From NCBI GenBank assembly GCA_937124965.1, contig CAKZLB010000013.1, positions 487,154-551,153 on the forward strand: a DNA stretch of 64,000 nt, written 5' to 3'. Source of the stretch: an uncultured Bacteroidota bacterium (GTDB taxonomy: Bacteria; Bacteroidota; Bacteroidia; NS11-12g; UBA9320). Below, in pieces: positions 20,053-29,856 of the stretch. A program made the position numbers and the translations under genes. A model generated the notes under the pieces. The model searched no databases, was not told the DNA's origin, and saw nothing but the letters and a program-made list of their open reading frames with translations. Position 1 is the stretch's first letter, and every line of letters starts with the position of its first letter.

Positions 20053-20877
20053 TTAGTGCGTTAAAGCTCCAACCAATTGGTAAATGTATTTTATAGAAAT
20101 AACAACCAATAAAATCGCAAATATACTTTTCAGTTGAGTGCTTTTTATTCTTTTTGCGATAGTTACACCGATTGGTGACCCTATAATGATACCAATAATG
20201 ACAGGCAATACAACCCAAAATTGCAAATAACCAATTGCACCACTGTTTTGGACTTCTGGATTCTGGAATGCATAAACAACCAACATCGGAAGAATCATAA
20301 TTGGTATTACGCCGATACTAATCCCCGAAGCTTTCTTCATATCCATTTGCATAAACATGGTCAAAAGTGGAATCATGGCTACTCCCCCTCCCAAACCAGA
20401 AAACGCAGAAATCAAGCCCGTACTTGCCCCAATGATTATGTAATTTATCAATGAATATGGTTTCTCTGGCTTTGTGTCCTTCTTTTTGTTAGAATTTAAA
20501 CGCCATAGTGTAATAAGCAAGATTACCACAAAGATGATTTTGAAATATATGTCCTTATACCATTCTGCAGAAGTAATGAAGTAGGACATAGTTGAACCTA
20601 TAATCATTGCAGGAACAGCAATGGTTAATATTTCTTTGAGGTAAAATGTTCCTTGTTTGTGATGTTTGTAGCTACTTGAAATACCAGAAAACAGTATTGC
20701 TAAAAAAGAGTTTGCCAACATTAAGCGAATCAATTCCTCACCTTCTATTCCTTTCTGTCTAAACAACCAATCAAAAACGGGAATAAAAATAATTCCACCT
20801 CCAACGCCCAATAATCCTGATAGCAATCCTCCCACGATTCCAAAGAGAAATGCTAATACTATATCTATGATTTCCAA
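20053..20877 (-). CDS. TauE/SafE-family (DUF81) membrane permease
   Basis: 274 residues with about eight hydrophobic segments in two similar halves. Each half opens with a small-residue loop (GGLLSGLLGVGGGIIFIPVF near 16-35; TGLISAFSGLGGGVAMIPLL near 153-172), the hallmark of TauE/SafE. Family members export sulfite, sulfoacetate or related anions, but the substrate cannot be read from the sequence and the neighbours give no hint. The start is 2 bases from the S41 protease stop, so the two are co-transcribed. Confidence 0.93.
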   Translation of the reverse strand: MEIIDIVLAFLFGIVGGLLSGLLGVGGGIIFIPVFDWLFRQKGIEGEELIRLMLANSFLAILFSGISSSYKHHKQGTFYLKEILTIAVPAMIIGSTMSYFITSAEWYKDIYFKIIFVVILLITLWRLNSNKKKDTKPEKPYSLINYIIIGASTGLISAFSGLGGGVAMIPLLTMFMQMDMKKASGISIGVIPIMILPMLVVYAFQNPEVQNSGAIGYLQFWVVLPVIIGIIIGSPIGVTIAKRIKSTQLKSIFAILLVVISIKYIYQLVGALTH

Positions 20878-20879
20878 AG

Positions 20880-22520
20880 CTATTTAATCCCTTTAAGTAT
20901 GGCTTGATAGCGGCTTGGGTCGTTAAATATTTTTAACGCCTCTTGCACATCTGGATCCTCATCGAAAGTTGTCTCTACATATGCTCGATCATAGTAATAT
21001 CTCGCAGCAATCTCAGATTCTAACAGTTCAATAATTTCTTTTCGATGTCGATCTAAATCTTCATTTTTATTAGCGTCAAATTCCTTTTTTAGCGCGTCAA
21101 TACTACCACCTATGGCCTGAATGTATTTTTCATCTTTCGCCCTATTTTCAAGATCTTTTAGGGCTTTTTCTGTATCCGTTGTATAACCATATTCTTTGTC
21201 CTTCAAAAAGGATTTAAAGTCTTGATAATCTTCCTCAGTAAGATGAAACTCTAACGGTTCTGCTATTGAATCATGCTCATTTCTATACTTCGTAGCGTAA
21301 TCAAAAATTAAATCATTGCGCACTAAACTAGAGGCTATTTTAGTTAGGCTTGGAAATCCTAATTCAATATCGGGACTTACTCCCTCCCCATCGGTCACCT
21401 TTCTTTTGTTTAGAGTGTAAAAAACTTGTTTCAATGAGTCAGCAATAGAAATAGCACTACCGTTCTTTTTGTGTGCATAATCTAGTCGCTGAATGCATCT
21501 TCCTGACGGGATATAGTACTTGGCAGTGGTAATCTTCATTTGCGTGTTATAGCTCAACATACGCGTCGATTGCACCAAACCTTTTCCGAAGCTTTGTGTA
21601 CCAATTACAACACCTCGATCTAAATCTTGAATAGTTCCGCTAACAATCTCAGAAGCTGACGCGGAGCCTCCATCAACTAAAACTACAAGCGGTATTTCAG
21701 TATCTAATGGTGCGTTTAGTGTCTTGTAAACCCTGTCATTTTCTTTATCCTTTCCTCTTGTACTTACAACGAGTTGACCCTTCTTTACAAAAACATTAAC
21801 AATATTTACAGATTCGTGTAACAAACCACCACCGTTCCCACGTAAATCAAAAATGATATTTTCTGCTCCTTCTTCTTTTAATTTCTTGACTGCAGTGTAC
21901 ACCTCTAATCCTGCATCTGGAGTAAAACCAGTTAGTTTCACATAACCAACTTTTGGTGTAACTAAGCCGGCATACGGAACATTTTTCACCTTAACTTGAG
22001 CTCTTTTTAACGTAAAGTCCATCTCCCCATTGTCAGGTCGCTCAACCGTAATTACGACAGTAGTTCCAGCTGTTCCTTTAAGCAACTCAGACAATTGAGC
22101 ACTTGTTTTTCCAACGACTGACTTTCCATCTACTTTAATTAGAATATCACCTGTGCGCATACCTGCTTGTTGCGCTGGATACCCTTCATAAGGCTTATCT
22201 ACAACTAAGTTCGACCCGTGTTTCTTAACAATAGCACCAATTCCGCCATATGACCCAGTCACTTGAAACCGATAGTCTTCGGCTTGTGCTTCACTGTAGA
22301 AATTTGTGTAAGGATCCAACGAACCTAGCATAGCATCTATGGATTCGCGAATTAACTGGCCTGGCTTAACCTCATCCACATAACTTAGGTTTACTTCTTT
22401 ATAAACTGTTGTGAAAATATCTAAGTTTTTCGACACTTCGAAGTAATCGTCTACTTGCTTAAACCCGGTTACAACAATTGCCGAAACAACTGCCGCAACT
22501 AACCACTTTTTCTTATTCAT
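20880..22520 (-). CDS. S41 family C-terminal processing protease
   Basis: 546 residues. An N-terminal membrane or signal segment (8-20) is followed by a PDZ domain (about 85-160) and the S41 protease core with the Ser-Lys dyad: Ser288 in GGSASASEI and Lys313 in SFGKG, 25 residues apart as in known CtpA proteases. The C-terminal 150 or so residues are helical and charged. CtpA-type proteases cut exported proteins in the periplasm. It is the first gene of the operon S41-TauE-M28-metF-rsgA. Confidence 0.95.
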   Translation of the reverse strand: MNKKKWLVAAVVSAIVVTGFKQVDDYFEVSKNLDIFTTVYKEVNLSYVDEVKPGQLIRESIDAMLGSLDPYTNFYSEAQAEDYRFQVTGSYGGIGAIVKKHGSNLVVDKPYEGYPAQQAGMRTGDILIKVDGKSVVGKTSAQLSELLKGTAGTTVVITVERPDNGEMDFTLKRAQVKVKNVPYAGLVTPKVGYVKLTGFTPDAGLEVYTAVKKLKEEGAENIIFDLRGNGGGLLHESVNIVNVFVKKGQLVVSTRGKDKENDRVYKTLNAPLDTEIPLVVLVDGGSASASEIVSGTIQDLDRGVVIGTQSFGKGLVQSTRMLSYNTQMKITTAKYYIPSGRCIQRLDYAHKKNGSAISIADSLKQVFYTLNKRKVTDGEGVSPDIELGFPSLTKIASSLVRNDLIFDYATKYRNEHDSIAEPLEFHLTEEDYQDFKSFLKDKEYGYTTDTEKALKDLENRAKDEKYIQAIGGSIDALKKEFDANKNEDLDRHRKEIIELLESEIAARYYYDRAYVETTFDEDPDVQEALKIFNDPSRYQAILKGIK

Positions 22521-22848
22521 CTTTTTTCAACTTCTTGTTGTTTCACAATATTAACGAAGGAAAACAGAGATTCTTTTCAATAACTGAGGAAAACAACATT
22601 ATTTAGGATGTAACATTAAAAAATGTTAAAATTTCGATTTTTCAAATAAATATTAACGACTGATTGACAGTCTTTTACGGAATTAAAAAGAAAATAAAAA
22701 CGTCAAATATTTCTTTCTAACCCTCTGGGCATTATGTGATATTTATTTTAAATTAAACTATTGACAAAAACTATAATTACGCATTTGCCATACATTCAAA
22801 CTATAATAGCAAGTTACATACTGAAACGAGAAACTATATAAATATCCT
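22521..22848. other. A/T-rich intergenic region between yidD and the S41 protease gene
   Basis: 328 bases with no convincing gene. The only structure I see is a small 7-bp inverted repeat, TAACATT (22611-22617) with AATGTTA (22622-22628), too A/T-rich to call a terminator. The region must hold the promoter of the S41 operon unless that operon is read through from yidD, but no exact TAnnTTTG was found at a sensible place. Confidence 0.6.
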
Positions 22849-23091
22849 CTATGGCACAGGATCATGGCCATGACCACCCCACGGATGACATCTTACAATT
22901 CTTTTGATTGAAAGCCACAAACCTTTAATTGGTCCATGTTTAGAAATGGCCTCTAAACTATATTGTGAACAAGTGGGTGTAAATCGACATGAGTTTGGTA
23001 GAAACGGCGAAATCACCAATTGATAAAATCGTATCAACAGAATAAAGAATAGACTAATTAGACTCTGCAATCCTTTCAATAAGTACATCAT
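22849..23091 (-). CDS. yidD: Membrane protein insertion efficiency factor YidD
   Basis: 80 residues, usual length. An N-terminal amphipathic or hydrophobic stretch is followed by the family signature with conserved Cys residues, [18 protein letters not shown], and a C-terminal [14 protein letters not shown]. YidD assists YidC-dependent membrane insertion. Its start lies 38 bases inside the end of rnpA, the common rpmH-rnpA-yidD arrangement; yidC itself is not adjacent here. Confidence 0.95.
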   Translation of the reverse strand: MMYLLKGLQSLISLFFILLIRFYQLVISPFLPNSCRFTPTCSQYSLEAISKHGPIKGLWLSIKRIVRCHPWGGHGHDPVP

Positions 23092-23449
23092 GGATTTTCT
23101 TTATTGCTTTGTTTATATCAATGTAAGACTCAGAGCCTTTTCCTGTATAGATAAACGCTAAATGAATTTGCTTATCGGATGCCAACCTTAAATCTGATCG
23201 TCGCTCACATGTTCTGTAAGCTTCTCGCATTAAACGTTTTAACCTATTTCGATCAACCGCTTTACCAAACTTTCGCTTGGAAACTGAGAACATTACTTTG
23301 TGCGAGTCAAAAACAGTTTGATCCGTAATTTTATACAACACAAGAAGTGGGAACTTGCCCACTTTTTGATTTTCTCCAGAAAATAAGTCTTGTATGTCTT
23401 CCCTAAAGGTTAGACGCTCTGATTTAGCAAGACCAGCCGCAGCGGCCAA
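23054..23449 (-). CDS. rnpA: Ribonuclease P protein component
   Basis: 131 residues. RnpA is the protein subunit of RNase P, which cuts the 5' leader from pre-tRNAs. The signature basic helix [16 protein letters not shown] is present, preceded by SKRKFGKAV, and the N-terminal [14 protein letters not shown] region matches the family. No ATG is near the start: the best choice is TTG at 23447-23449, 5 bases after the rpmH stop codon. It overlaps yidD by 38 bases. Confidence 0.95.
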   Translation of the reverse strand: MAAAAGLAKSERLTFREDIQDLFSGENQKVGKFPLLVLYKITDQTVFDSHKVMFSVSKRKFGKAVDRNRLKRLMREAYRTCERRSDLRLASDKQIHLAFIYTGKGSESYIDINKAIKKIHDVLIERIAESN

Positions 23450-23454
23450 ACGTA

Positions 23455-23613
23455 TTATCGTTTGTGACCAGGTTCGTCAGAAACTGTCAGCTTCTTTCTT
23501 CCTTTTGCGCGTCTAGCAGCTAAGACTTTTCGTCCATTTTTTGTGCTCATTCGCTCTCTGAACCCGTGCTTATTCTTTCGTTTTCTATTCGAAGGTTGAA
23601 ATGTTCTTTTCAT
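23455..23613 (-). CDS. rpmH: 50S ribosomal protein L34
   Basis: 52 residues from ATG 23611-23613 to TAA 23455-23457. The translation begins [20 protein letters not shown] and continues with [20 protein letters not shown], a clear L34; the short tail [12 protein letters not shown] is typical of Bacteroidota. It is the first gene of rpmH-rnpA-yidD. Confidence 0.98.
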   Translation of the reverse strand: MKRTFQPSNRKRKNKHGFRERMSTKNGRKVLAARRAKGRKKLTVSDEPGHKR

Positions 23614-23653
23614 CGCTTTTTCTTCTGTAAAATCCCTATCTAAAAAAGGACTG

Positions 23654-23661
23654 CAAAAATA
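23654..23661 (-). promoter_or_regulatory. -7 promoter element TATTTTTG for rpmH-rnpA-yidD
   Basis: Exact match to TAnnTTTG on the minus strand, 40 bases before the rpmH ATG. The -33 element was not identified. Confidence 0.6.
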
Positions 23662-23826
23662 ACTTTTTCTCTGACCATAATCTTCATTCGTATTGGTTTT
23701 TTCCTGAAATTAATTCGTACAGCATTCAAATCATCTCAAATCGTAAAATTTATTGATACATTTTGGCTCCAAAAAATACCAATTCCATTAGAAAGCGGTT
23801 ATTTTGCTGCAAAATCTAACGAAATA

Positions 23827-24729
23827 ATGGCAAGTAGTAGATGGAGTGAGGCCTTGGATAAAATTGGAAGTTTGCTAAAATCTCCGGTTGTATCTTTTGG
23901 AGATAAAACAATCTATGTTTACGATTTTTTTATAGTCTTCTTCATTATCGTCAGTGCGTACCTTATTCTACGTTGGTTAAAGAAACTATTAACAGCCGGA
24001 CAAAAAGCAAATAAGATTACTATAGGTCAGGAATACGCCTACTTTCAACTTGGAAAATATGTTGTATTTCTTATTGCTACAATTCTAGTCCTCAACACTT
24101 TTAAGGTAAATCTAAGCATACTTATTATTGGTTCATCTGCGGCTTTGGTTGCGCTTGCTTTAGGTTTACAGCATCTATTTAACGATCTGGTATCCGGATT
24201 CTTCTTGTTGTTTGAAGGAACGGTAAGAGTGGGCGACATTATCGAGGTTGAAGGCATGGTTTGTCGAGTTCAAGAAATCGGAATTCGCACCTCGAAAGTC
24301 AAAAAAAGGGATGGAATATCCTTGGTTATCCCAAACGGAAAAATCATAAGTAATTCCGTTATAAACTGGACTACAGATAGCTCCATTACTCGATTTACTG
24401 TAAAAGTAGGTGTTGCATACGGCTCTGATGTTCAGAAAGTTCGTGACATTTTATTAGCATGTGCTGAGCGACACAACGAAGTAGTAAGAAGCCCTAAGCC
24501 ATTATGTCGATTCAAAGATTTTGGCAACTCTTCTCTCGATTTTGAACTACTTTTCTGGTCTAAAAATCGATTTAGAATCGAAGATGTTCAAAGTGACTTG
24601 AGATTTTTAATCAACTCTGAGTTCAACAAAAACAATATTCGAATACCATTCCCTCAACACGACGTTCACATCATTCCTCAACCTGATATTCGCGAAAGTT
24701 TAGCTGATAAACCAAGGAATACAAATTAA
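23827..24729 (+). CDS. MscS-family small-conductance mechanosensitive channel
   Basis: 300 residues. Three hydrophobic segments (about 27-45, 70-90, 93-115), the last one the Gly/Ala-rich pore helix (SSAALVALALGLQHLFNDLV), are followed by the cytoplasmic beta domain (VRVGDIIEVEG, IRTSKVKKRDG, VIPNGKIISN) and the alpha/beta cage domain ending near IPFPQHDVHI. The family releases osmolytes on membrane tension after osmotic downshift. It is transcribed alone, divergent from rpmH and convergent with the C1 peptidase gene. Confidence 0.95.
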   Translation: MASSRWSEALDKIGSLLKSPVVSFGDKTIYVYDFFIVFFIIVSAYLILRWLKKLLTAGQKANKITIGQEYAYFQLGKYVVFLIATILVLNTFKVNLSILIIGSSAALVALALGLQHLFNDLVSGFFLLFEGTVRVGDIIEVEGMVCRVQEIGIRTSKVKKRDGISLVIPNGKIISNSVINWTTDSSITRFTVKVGVAYGSDVQKVRDILLACAERHNEVVRSPKPLCRFKDFGNSSLDFELLFWSKNRFRIEDVQSDLRFLINSEFNKNNIRIPFPQHDVHIIPQPDIRESLADKPRNTN

Positions 24730-24755
24730 ACGCTCTGTCGCTAGCTCTTCAAAAA

Positions 24756-25955
24756 TTACTTGATGCCTAGCTTCTTTTTAGTAGCTTTCGATAGCGCATC
24801 TTTGTGCACCATTATATCCATTGTCTTGTACTGAATATAAGGAACCGATGCATACATGTAACCATCGCAATCGTTCTTCGTACCCCAAGAGTTTTTAACA
24901 ATATAATACTTGGTTCCATTTTGATCTTTCACTATGCCAGTAAGATGCATACCATGGTCATCTGTTGTACTGTAATTATCAAAAGCAATTTGTCTCATTT
25001 CTTGAGTAATAACTTTTTCTTCTCCTGGAGTGTCAAATTGGTTACCCGTTCGTTTTGCTCCACCATCATTAAAATGCTTATTGTCTTTTCCTTTCATTTT
25101 AAGTGTTGACTCGTCTTCTGGCACTATTGCAAGACCATTTGAAAAAGAAAAACCTTTTTCACTGACGTCACTAGCCCAAGCGATGCTATAACCCGTCATG
25201 ATTGAATTTTCAATTTCGGAAACGAATACATCTAACGGTACATTATATACAGAACCACCAACCCAATTATCAGCAACTTCTAATACAAAAGATTCGTAAA
25301 ACGGATGATGTGTGTAAGAAGTAAGAGATACATAATCGTCCATATTTAAACCTAAGTGGTTAGAAAATGACTTTGCAGTATACGAAGCTCCTTGATATTC
25401 GAAAGTTTCAGGCAACTTACCTAAATATGCATCAAGTACACCGTTAATTGCATCTTTCCAAGCGGTAGTAAGAACACCTTGACGATTCTTCACAACCACA
25501 TCACACATTGCCTTTAACATCCCTTCCATTTCTGTATGATTATGAATATCCGATCCGTAGTTTAACCCTTTATACGTTTCGGCAGGAACAATTCCATATT
25601 TCTTTATCACATAAGGAATATCGTGAAAAGCGCCCCCTTGCGAAAAGTTAACTTTCCCTTGCATTCTTACGTACTTTTCCGCTTTGTCTAAATATGCCAT
25701 TCGCACGATATACATCTCCGACAATTTGTGTTTACCTTTTCCGGTTCGAATCAGTTCGCTTTCAATAAACGATAAAGCACTAAAACTCCAACACGTTCCA
25801 GTTCTATTCTGATTTTGAACTTCATTTGCTTCAAGGTCTTTTACTACCTCAAAAAAGTAATGCCCATCCTTTTTATTTTTTAAAGTATCTTGAGCAAAAA
25901 GCTGAAGACTAAACAAGCTACAAATTAGGGTAAGAGCAACAACTATTTGTTTCAT
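24756..25955 (-). CDS. C1 family cysteine peptidase (bleomycin hydrolase/aminopeptidase C-like), exported
   Basis: 399 residues from ATG 25955; the open frame extends six codons to TTG 25973 but the signal peptide MKQIVVALTL...LFAQ begins at the ATG. The papain-like site is complete: oxyanion Gln49 and Cys55 in QNRTGTCWSFS, His in GMHLTGI and Asn in VKNSWG near the C-terminus. The KDLEANEVQNQ entry and long insertions resemble bleomycin hydrolase/PepC, which are usually cytosolic; the signal peptide places this one in the periplasm or outside. Such exported homologues occur in Bacteroidota. Substrate unknown. Confidence 0.92.
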   Translation of the reverse strand: MKQIVVALTLICSLFSLQLFAQDTLKNKKDGHYFFEVVKDLEANEVQNQNRTGTCWSFSALSFIESELIRTGKGKHKLSEMYIVRMAYLDKAEKYVRMQGKVNFSQGGAFHDIPYVIKKYGIVPAETYKGLNYGSDIHNHTEMEGMLKAMCDVVVKNRQGVLTTAWKDAINGVLDAYLGKLPETFEYQGASYTAKSFSNHLGLNMDDYVSLTSYTHHPFYESFVLEVADNWVGGSVYNVPLDVFVSEIENSIMTGYSIAWASDVSEKGFSFSNGLAIVPEDESTLKMKGKDNKHFNDGGAKRTGNQFDTPGEEKVITQEMRQIAFDNYSTTDDHGMHLTGIVKDQNGTKYYIVKNSWGTKNDCDGYMYASVPYIQYKTMDIMVHKDALSKATKKKLGIK

Positions 25956-26020
25956 ATTATTATTTTTTGACAAAGTATTAAAAATCTATTGGTAGATAAA
26001 AATTATTCTATAAACACAGT

Positions 26021-27538
26021 TTAAAATTGGAAATATATGAAGGGTTGAACATCTGCTGTTTTGGCTTGATAGCAGATAAATATAATCACAGAACATAGAG
26101 CAACCTTTGCTACATCCGGAATTTTGACAAAGACATCTTTGCCCCACGTCTTCCAGTTATTGGGCAGAAAATGAATGACAAAACCGAGTATAATCAACAA
26201 AAATGGGGAGCTATATTTTGAAAATCGTTCGCCAATACCTGCCCAATTAAAATCAGTAAAAATTTGTGTAAGCATTAAACCTACCTTCTCAACATTTGAA
26301 GCTCGAAAGTAAATCCAGCAAAACGCCACAAAATGAAAGGTAACCACACCTGTAATTAGTTTAGGCAAAACACCTTTCATGTCACTTAATCCGGGAACAT
26401 AACGTTGCCAAAGCTTATGAACTGCTAATGCTGCACCATGAAGTCCGCCCCAAATAATAAATTTAGTTGCAGCTCCGTGCCATAAACCGCCTAATAACAT
26501 TGTAATCATGAGGTTAATATAGGTGCGAACTTTCCCTTTTCTATTCCCCCCTAACGAGATGTATAAGTAATCTCGAAGCCATGAAGAAAGGGAAATATGC
26601 CATCGTCTCCAAAAGTCTGTGATTGATTCGGACTTGTACGGTGAGTTGAAGTTTAAAGGCAGCTGAAAACCTAACAAAGCGGCCAACCCTATCGCCATAT
26701 CCGAGTAGCCAGAAAAATCGCAGTATATCTGTATGCTGTAACCATAAACAGCCATTAGGTTACTAAACCCAGAGTAAAGATTTGGATCATCAAAAACTCG
26801 ATCAACAAAGTTGACTGATATATAGTCTGAGATAACCGTTTTCTTGAATAAGCCCGTCATTATTAAATAAAGTGCAACCCCTAGCTGTTTTCTGTTGAGA
26901 CTAAACTTTTTATAAATCTGAGGAATAAAATCTGAAGCTCGAACAATCGGACCAGCCACTAACTGAGGAAAAAAGGTTACGAAAAAGCCAAAATCAATAA
27001 TGTTTTTTGTCGGCTTAAGCTGATTGCGATATATGTCGATAGTGTAACTAAGTGTCTGAAATGTATAAAAGGAAATCCCAACAGGGAGAATGATCTCTGT
27101 GATGTCAAAACCCGATCCGAATAAATTATTCGAAACAACCGCCATGAAATTTACAACGTGAAAATCTGTTCCAGCGTAAAAATTAATGAGACCAACGATA
27201 TACGCAGAATACTTGAAGAATGCTAATAACCCAAGATTTACAAAGAGACTCAATATCAAAAACACCTTGCGTGTTAGCGGATCCTTTGATTTATATATCT
27301 CGTTACCACACCAATAATCTACAATTGTGGAAATTAACAGTAATCCAAAATACAAGCCTCCAGACTTATAATAAAAGAACAAACTAAAAAGAAGAAGATA
27401 TGTATTTCGAAGTACTAGTTTCTTGTGAAAGAGCCAGTAAAGTACGAATCCTGCACTAAACAAAAACAAGAATAAATACTGACTAAAGATTAAAGGAGAA
27501 CCTTCAGTATATTGAAATATGTTTCGAAGTGTTAACAT
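26021..27538 (-). CDS. MBOAT family membrane-bound O-acyltransferase (AlgI-like)
   Basis: 505 residues with about ten to eleven membrane segments. Family motifs are clear: YCDFSGYSDMAIG, WRRWHISLSSWLRDYLYI, and the catalytic His in GGLWHGAATKF followed by WGGLHGAAL. AlgI-like proteins move acyl groups across the inner membrane for polysaccharide O-acylation and normally need an SGNH partner, which is the gene directly upstream (6-base gap). It is the last gene of kdsD-manC-SGNH-MBOAT. The acyl acceptor, probably a surface polysaccharide, is inferred from the operon. Confidence 0.93.
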   Translation of the reverse strand: MLTLRNIFQYTEGSPLIFSQYLFLFLFSAGFVLYWLFHKKLVLRNTYLLLFSLFFYYKSGGLYFGLLLISTIVDYWCGNEIYKSKDPLTRKVFLILSLFVNLGLLAFFKYSAYIVGLINFYAGTDFHVVNFMAVVSNNLFGSGFDITEIILPVGISFYTFQTLSYTIDIYRNQLKPTKNIIDFGFFVTFFPQLVAGPIVRASDFIPQIYKKFSLNRKQLGVALYLIMTGLFKKTVISDYISVNFVDRVFDDPNLYSGFSNLMAVYGYSIQIYCDFSGYSDMAIGLAALLGFQLPLNFNSPYKSESITDFWRRWHISLSSWLRDYLYISLGGNRKGKVRTYINLMITMLLGGLWHGAATKFIIWGGLHGAALAVHKLWQRYVPGLSDMKGVLPKLITGVVTFHFVAFCWIYFRASNVEKVGLMLTQIFTDFNWAGIGERFSKYSSPFLLIILGFVIHFLPNNWKTWGKDVFVKIPDVAKVALCSVIIFICYQAKTADVQPFIYFQF

Positions 27539-27544
27539 ATCCCC

Positions 27545-28783
27545 TTAATCGAATCGCTTTTCATAACCCTCCATTATGCTTCCGTATAACATTTTTCCTT
27601 GCAACACGTAACCTTCCTCCGAAAAATGGATCAAATCAGCTCGTGCTAACCCAGCATCTCTCCATTTTTTGATAGAATAACTACCTCCCATTACTTTGTT
27701 GAAATCCCAAATAGCCGCATCATAGGACTCAGCTAATTCATAAATAGCTTCTATCGCTTCTTTGATGTTGTTATTGTGATATCTCCGGCGAATATAAAAA
27801 TCACCTGGGGTAACTAGTAAGATAGACGCTGTTGGGCTACTTCTACGTATTCTACCCAAAAGTTCGCTGTAAGAATCTTTAAAACATGCTTTACAAAATA
27901 ACTTTTCGCTCATGTACGTATCGTTAGTTCCAAGTGATACGATAACCAAATCAGACTCTAACGCCTCCATTTGTTCTTCAAAAAAGTTATTTCTTAAATA
28001 GCTTTTCGCGTACGCTCCGTTTAATCCAATAGCATTATATACTAAACCTGGATTGGAGTTTTCTAGACTCATACCAAACAGTTGAAAATACCCTTGCTCT
28101 TCGCATTTCTCAAAAGTCATCCATAAGCTATCTTGCATTTCTGTAAAATATATCTCTGAAATAGATGTGCTTATCGGCTGATAATCAAAATCTAAAACGG
28201 AACTATCAGCATGCAATAAATTGACATCAAAACTTAGCGGTGTGTGGTAACTAAATAACTTCAAGCGGTCAAACTCATAATTCATATCGCCATCTGTATT
28301 TGGGTTTATTCGCAAATATGCAGCACTATCAAACGTAGTTGCCGTTGCCCCACAAATCCCAAAATTGCAATTGTCTCTATAAGAAATACTCCGACAGCTT
28401 TCCCAACTACCCGTGTAATTCAATCCTAAATTTAACGGTGAATTACTTCGAATCAACCTAAAAGGAAATACAAACCCACGGCCTCCATTGCCAAAAGTTT
28501 TTTGAAATAATTTTCGAGCTGTATGGGTTAGAAAGTCGGCTTGAATATGACTGTCACCTATGTGAGTCACTACTACTTTCTCCTGTTTTTGATTGACATA
28601 ACGATCTAAAGACTCATAAAACAGGTTGAGTCGTTCAGAGTTTACAACCACATTTTCAGTATAATTAACCGCTTCGTAATCAGGGAAGTAAATAGGTAGA
28701 ACCCCACTACTTGTTTTTGTAAATGAGGTGTTTACTCCTGCTATTAGGATTAGGACAAACCACTTGGTAAATCTTGTTATCAA
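27545..28783 (-). CDS. SGNH/GDSL hydrolase-fold protein, exported (MBOAT partner)
   Basis: 412 residues. N-terminal signal sequence (FVLILIAGVNTSF). SGNH blocks are visible: Ser in THIGDSHIQADF, Asn in SLGTNDTYM, and the Asp-His pair in ADLIHFSEEGY. The segment between the first two blocks is longer than in minimal SGNH enzymes and probably holds an extra beta domain. Its 4-base overlap with manC (ATGA) and its position before an AlgI-like MBOAT gene suggest it works as the periplasmic acyl-transfer or deacylase partner, as AlgJ/AlgX or PatB do in known systems. That role is inferred. Confidence 0.88.
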   Translation of the reverse strand: MITRFTKWFVLILIAGVNTSFTKTSSGVLPIYFPDYEAVNYTENVVVNSERLNLFYESLDRYVNQKQEKVVVTHIGDSHIQADFLTHTARKLFQKTFGNGGRGFVFPFRLIRSNSPLNLGLNYTGSWESCRSISYRDNCNFGICGATATTFDSAAYLRINPNTDGDMNYEFDRLKLFSYHTPLSFDVNLLHADSSVLDFDYQPISTSISEIYFTEMQDSLWMTFEKCEEQGYFQLFGMSLENSNPGLVYNAIGLNGAYAKSYLRNNFFEEQMEALESDLVIVSLGTNDTYMSEKLFCKACFKDSYSELLGRIRRSSPTASILLVTPGDFYIRRRYHNNNIKEAIEAIYELAESYDAAIWDFNKVMGGSYSIKKWRDAGLARADLIHFSEEGYVLQGKMLYGSIMEGYEKRFD

Positions 28784-29856
28784 ATGAATTTTCCGTTCTG
28801 ATCGGCCTTAATTTCAGTAACTATTCGTTTAACCTCTTGCTCATTGTTTTTATTGCAAATCAACAAGGCATCTTCAGTATCGAGAACGAATAAATCTTCT
28901 ACACCTTCTAAAACAACAAGTTTGTCTTTTGGGGCAACTACTAAATTGTTGTTAGACTCTTTTGATTTAACCATTTCCCCGATAATAACATTTCCCTCAT
29001 CATTTTTTTCAGCAACATCGTATAGTGATTTCCAGGTTCCTAAATCGGACCAGCCAAAATCAGAAGGCAAAACAAAAACATTTTCAGACTTTTCAATAAT
29101 TCCATAATCTATAGAAATACTTTGACAGATTGGGTAGACTTTTTCTATAAACGCAGGTTCATCATCTGTATAATACGCATCAGCACCACCTTGAAACAAC
29201 TCAGCGGTTTCAGGTAAATATTGGTCAAATGCTTTTACTATAGACTTCACAGACCAAATAAAAATGCCTGCATTCCACAGAAAATCACCACTATCTACAA
29301 ATTGATTTGCCAGTTCTAAGTTTGGTTTTTCTAAGAACGTTTTAACTTTATAAATACCTTTTTCTTCCTCGACTTCCTGAAACTGAATGTAGCCATATCC
29401 TGTATCTGGTCGTGACGGCTTAATACCAAGAGTAACTAAAGCTTCATTCTTGTGCGCAAAGTTCATAGCACTAGTAACTTGTTTCTGAAACATTTGTCCA
29501 TCCATTATTAGATGATCAGACGGGGCAACAACAACTACCGATTCTGGGTCCTTTGAGGCAATTTTATAACAAGCATATGCAATACATGGCGCCGTATTTT
29601 TCGCAATTGGCTCTCCAAGTATTTGATCATCGTCAATAGTAGGAAGTTGTTCTTTGATAAGCTCTCGATACGCTTCGTTTGTCACTATATATATGTTTTC
29701 TTCGGGCAACATATCTGAGAATCGCTTGTATGTCATCTGAAGAAGCGACTCTCCCAAGCCTAAAATATCCAAAAACTGCTTTGGTTTATGAACCCTGCTC
29801 ACTGGCCAGAATCTCGTTCCGACACCTCCCGCCATTATAACTGCATACTTATTCAT
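28780..29856 (-). CDS. manC: Mannose-1-phosphate guanylyltransferase
   Basis: 358 residues: a single nucleotidyltransferase domain without the C-terminal mannose-6-phosphate isomerase domain of long ManC proteins. The N-terminal signature MAGGVGTRFWPVSR and KPKQF, then VVAPSDHLI, FLEKPN and the WNAGIF segment define the family. It makes GDP-mannose, a precursor for GDP-fucose, rhamnose-type sugars and mannose-containing polymers. It overlaps kdsD by one base and the SGNH gene by four, so the products are probably made together. Confidence 0.94.
   Translation of the reverse strand: MNKYAVIMAGGVGTRFWPVSRVHKPKQFLDILGLGESLLQMTYKRFSDMLPEENIYIVTNEAYRELIKEQLPTIDDDQILGEPIAKNTAPCIAYACYKIASKDPESVVVVAPSDHLIMDGQMFQKQVTSAMNFAHKNEALVTLGIKPSRPDTGYGYIQFQEVEEEKGIYKVKTFLEKPNLELANQFVDSGDFLWNAGIFIWSVKSIVKAFDQYLPETAELFQGGADAYYTDDEPAFIEKVYPICQSISIDYGIIEKSENVFVLPSDFGWSDLGTWKSLYDVAEKNDEGNVIIGEMVKSKESNNNLVVAPKDKLVVLEGVEDLFVLDTEDALLICNKNNEQEVKRIVTEIKADQNGKFI

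Noticed and set aside
22611-22628. TAACATT/AATGTTA inverted repeat as a terminator
   Set aside because: All but two pairs are A-T and there is no T-run at the right side; too weak.
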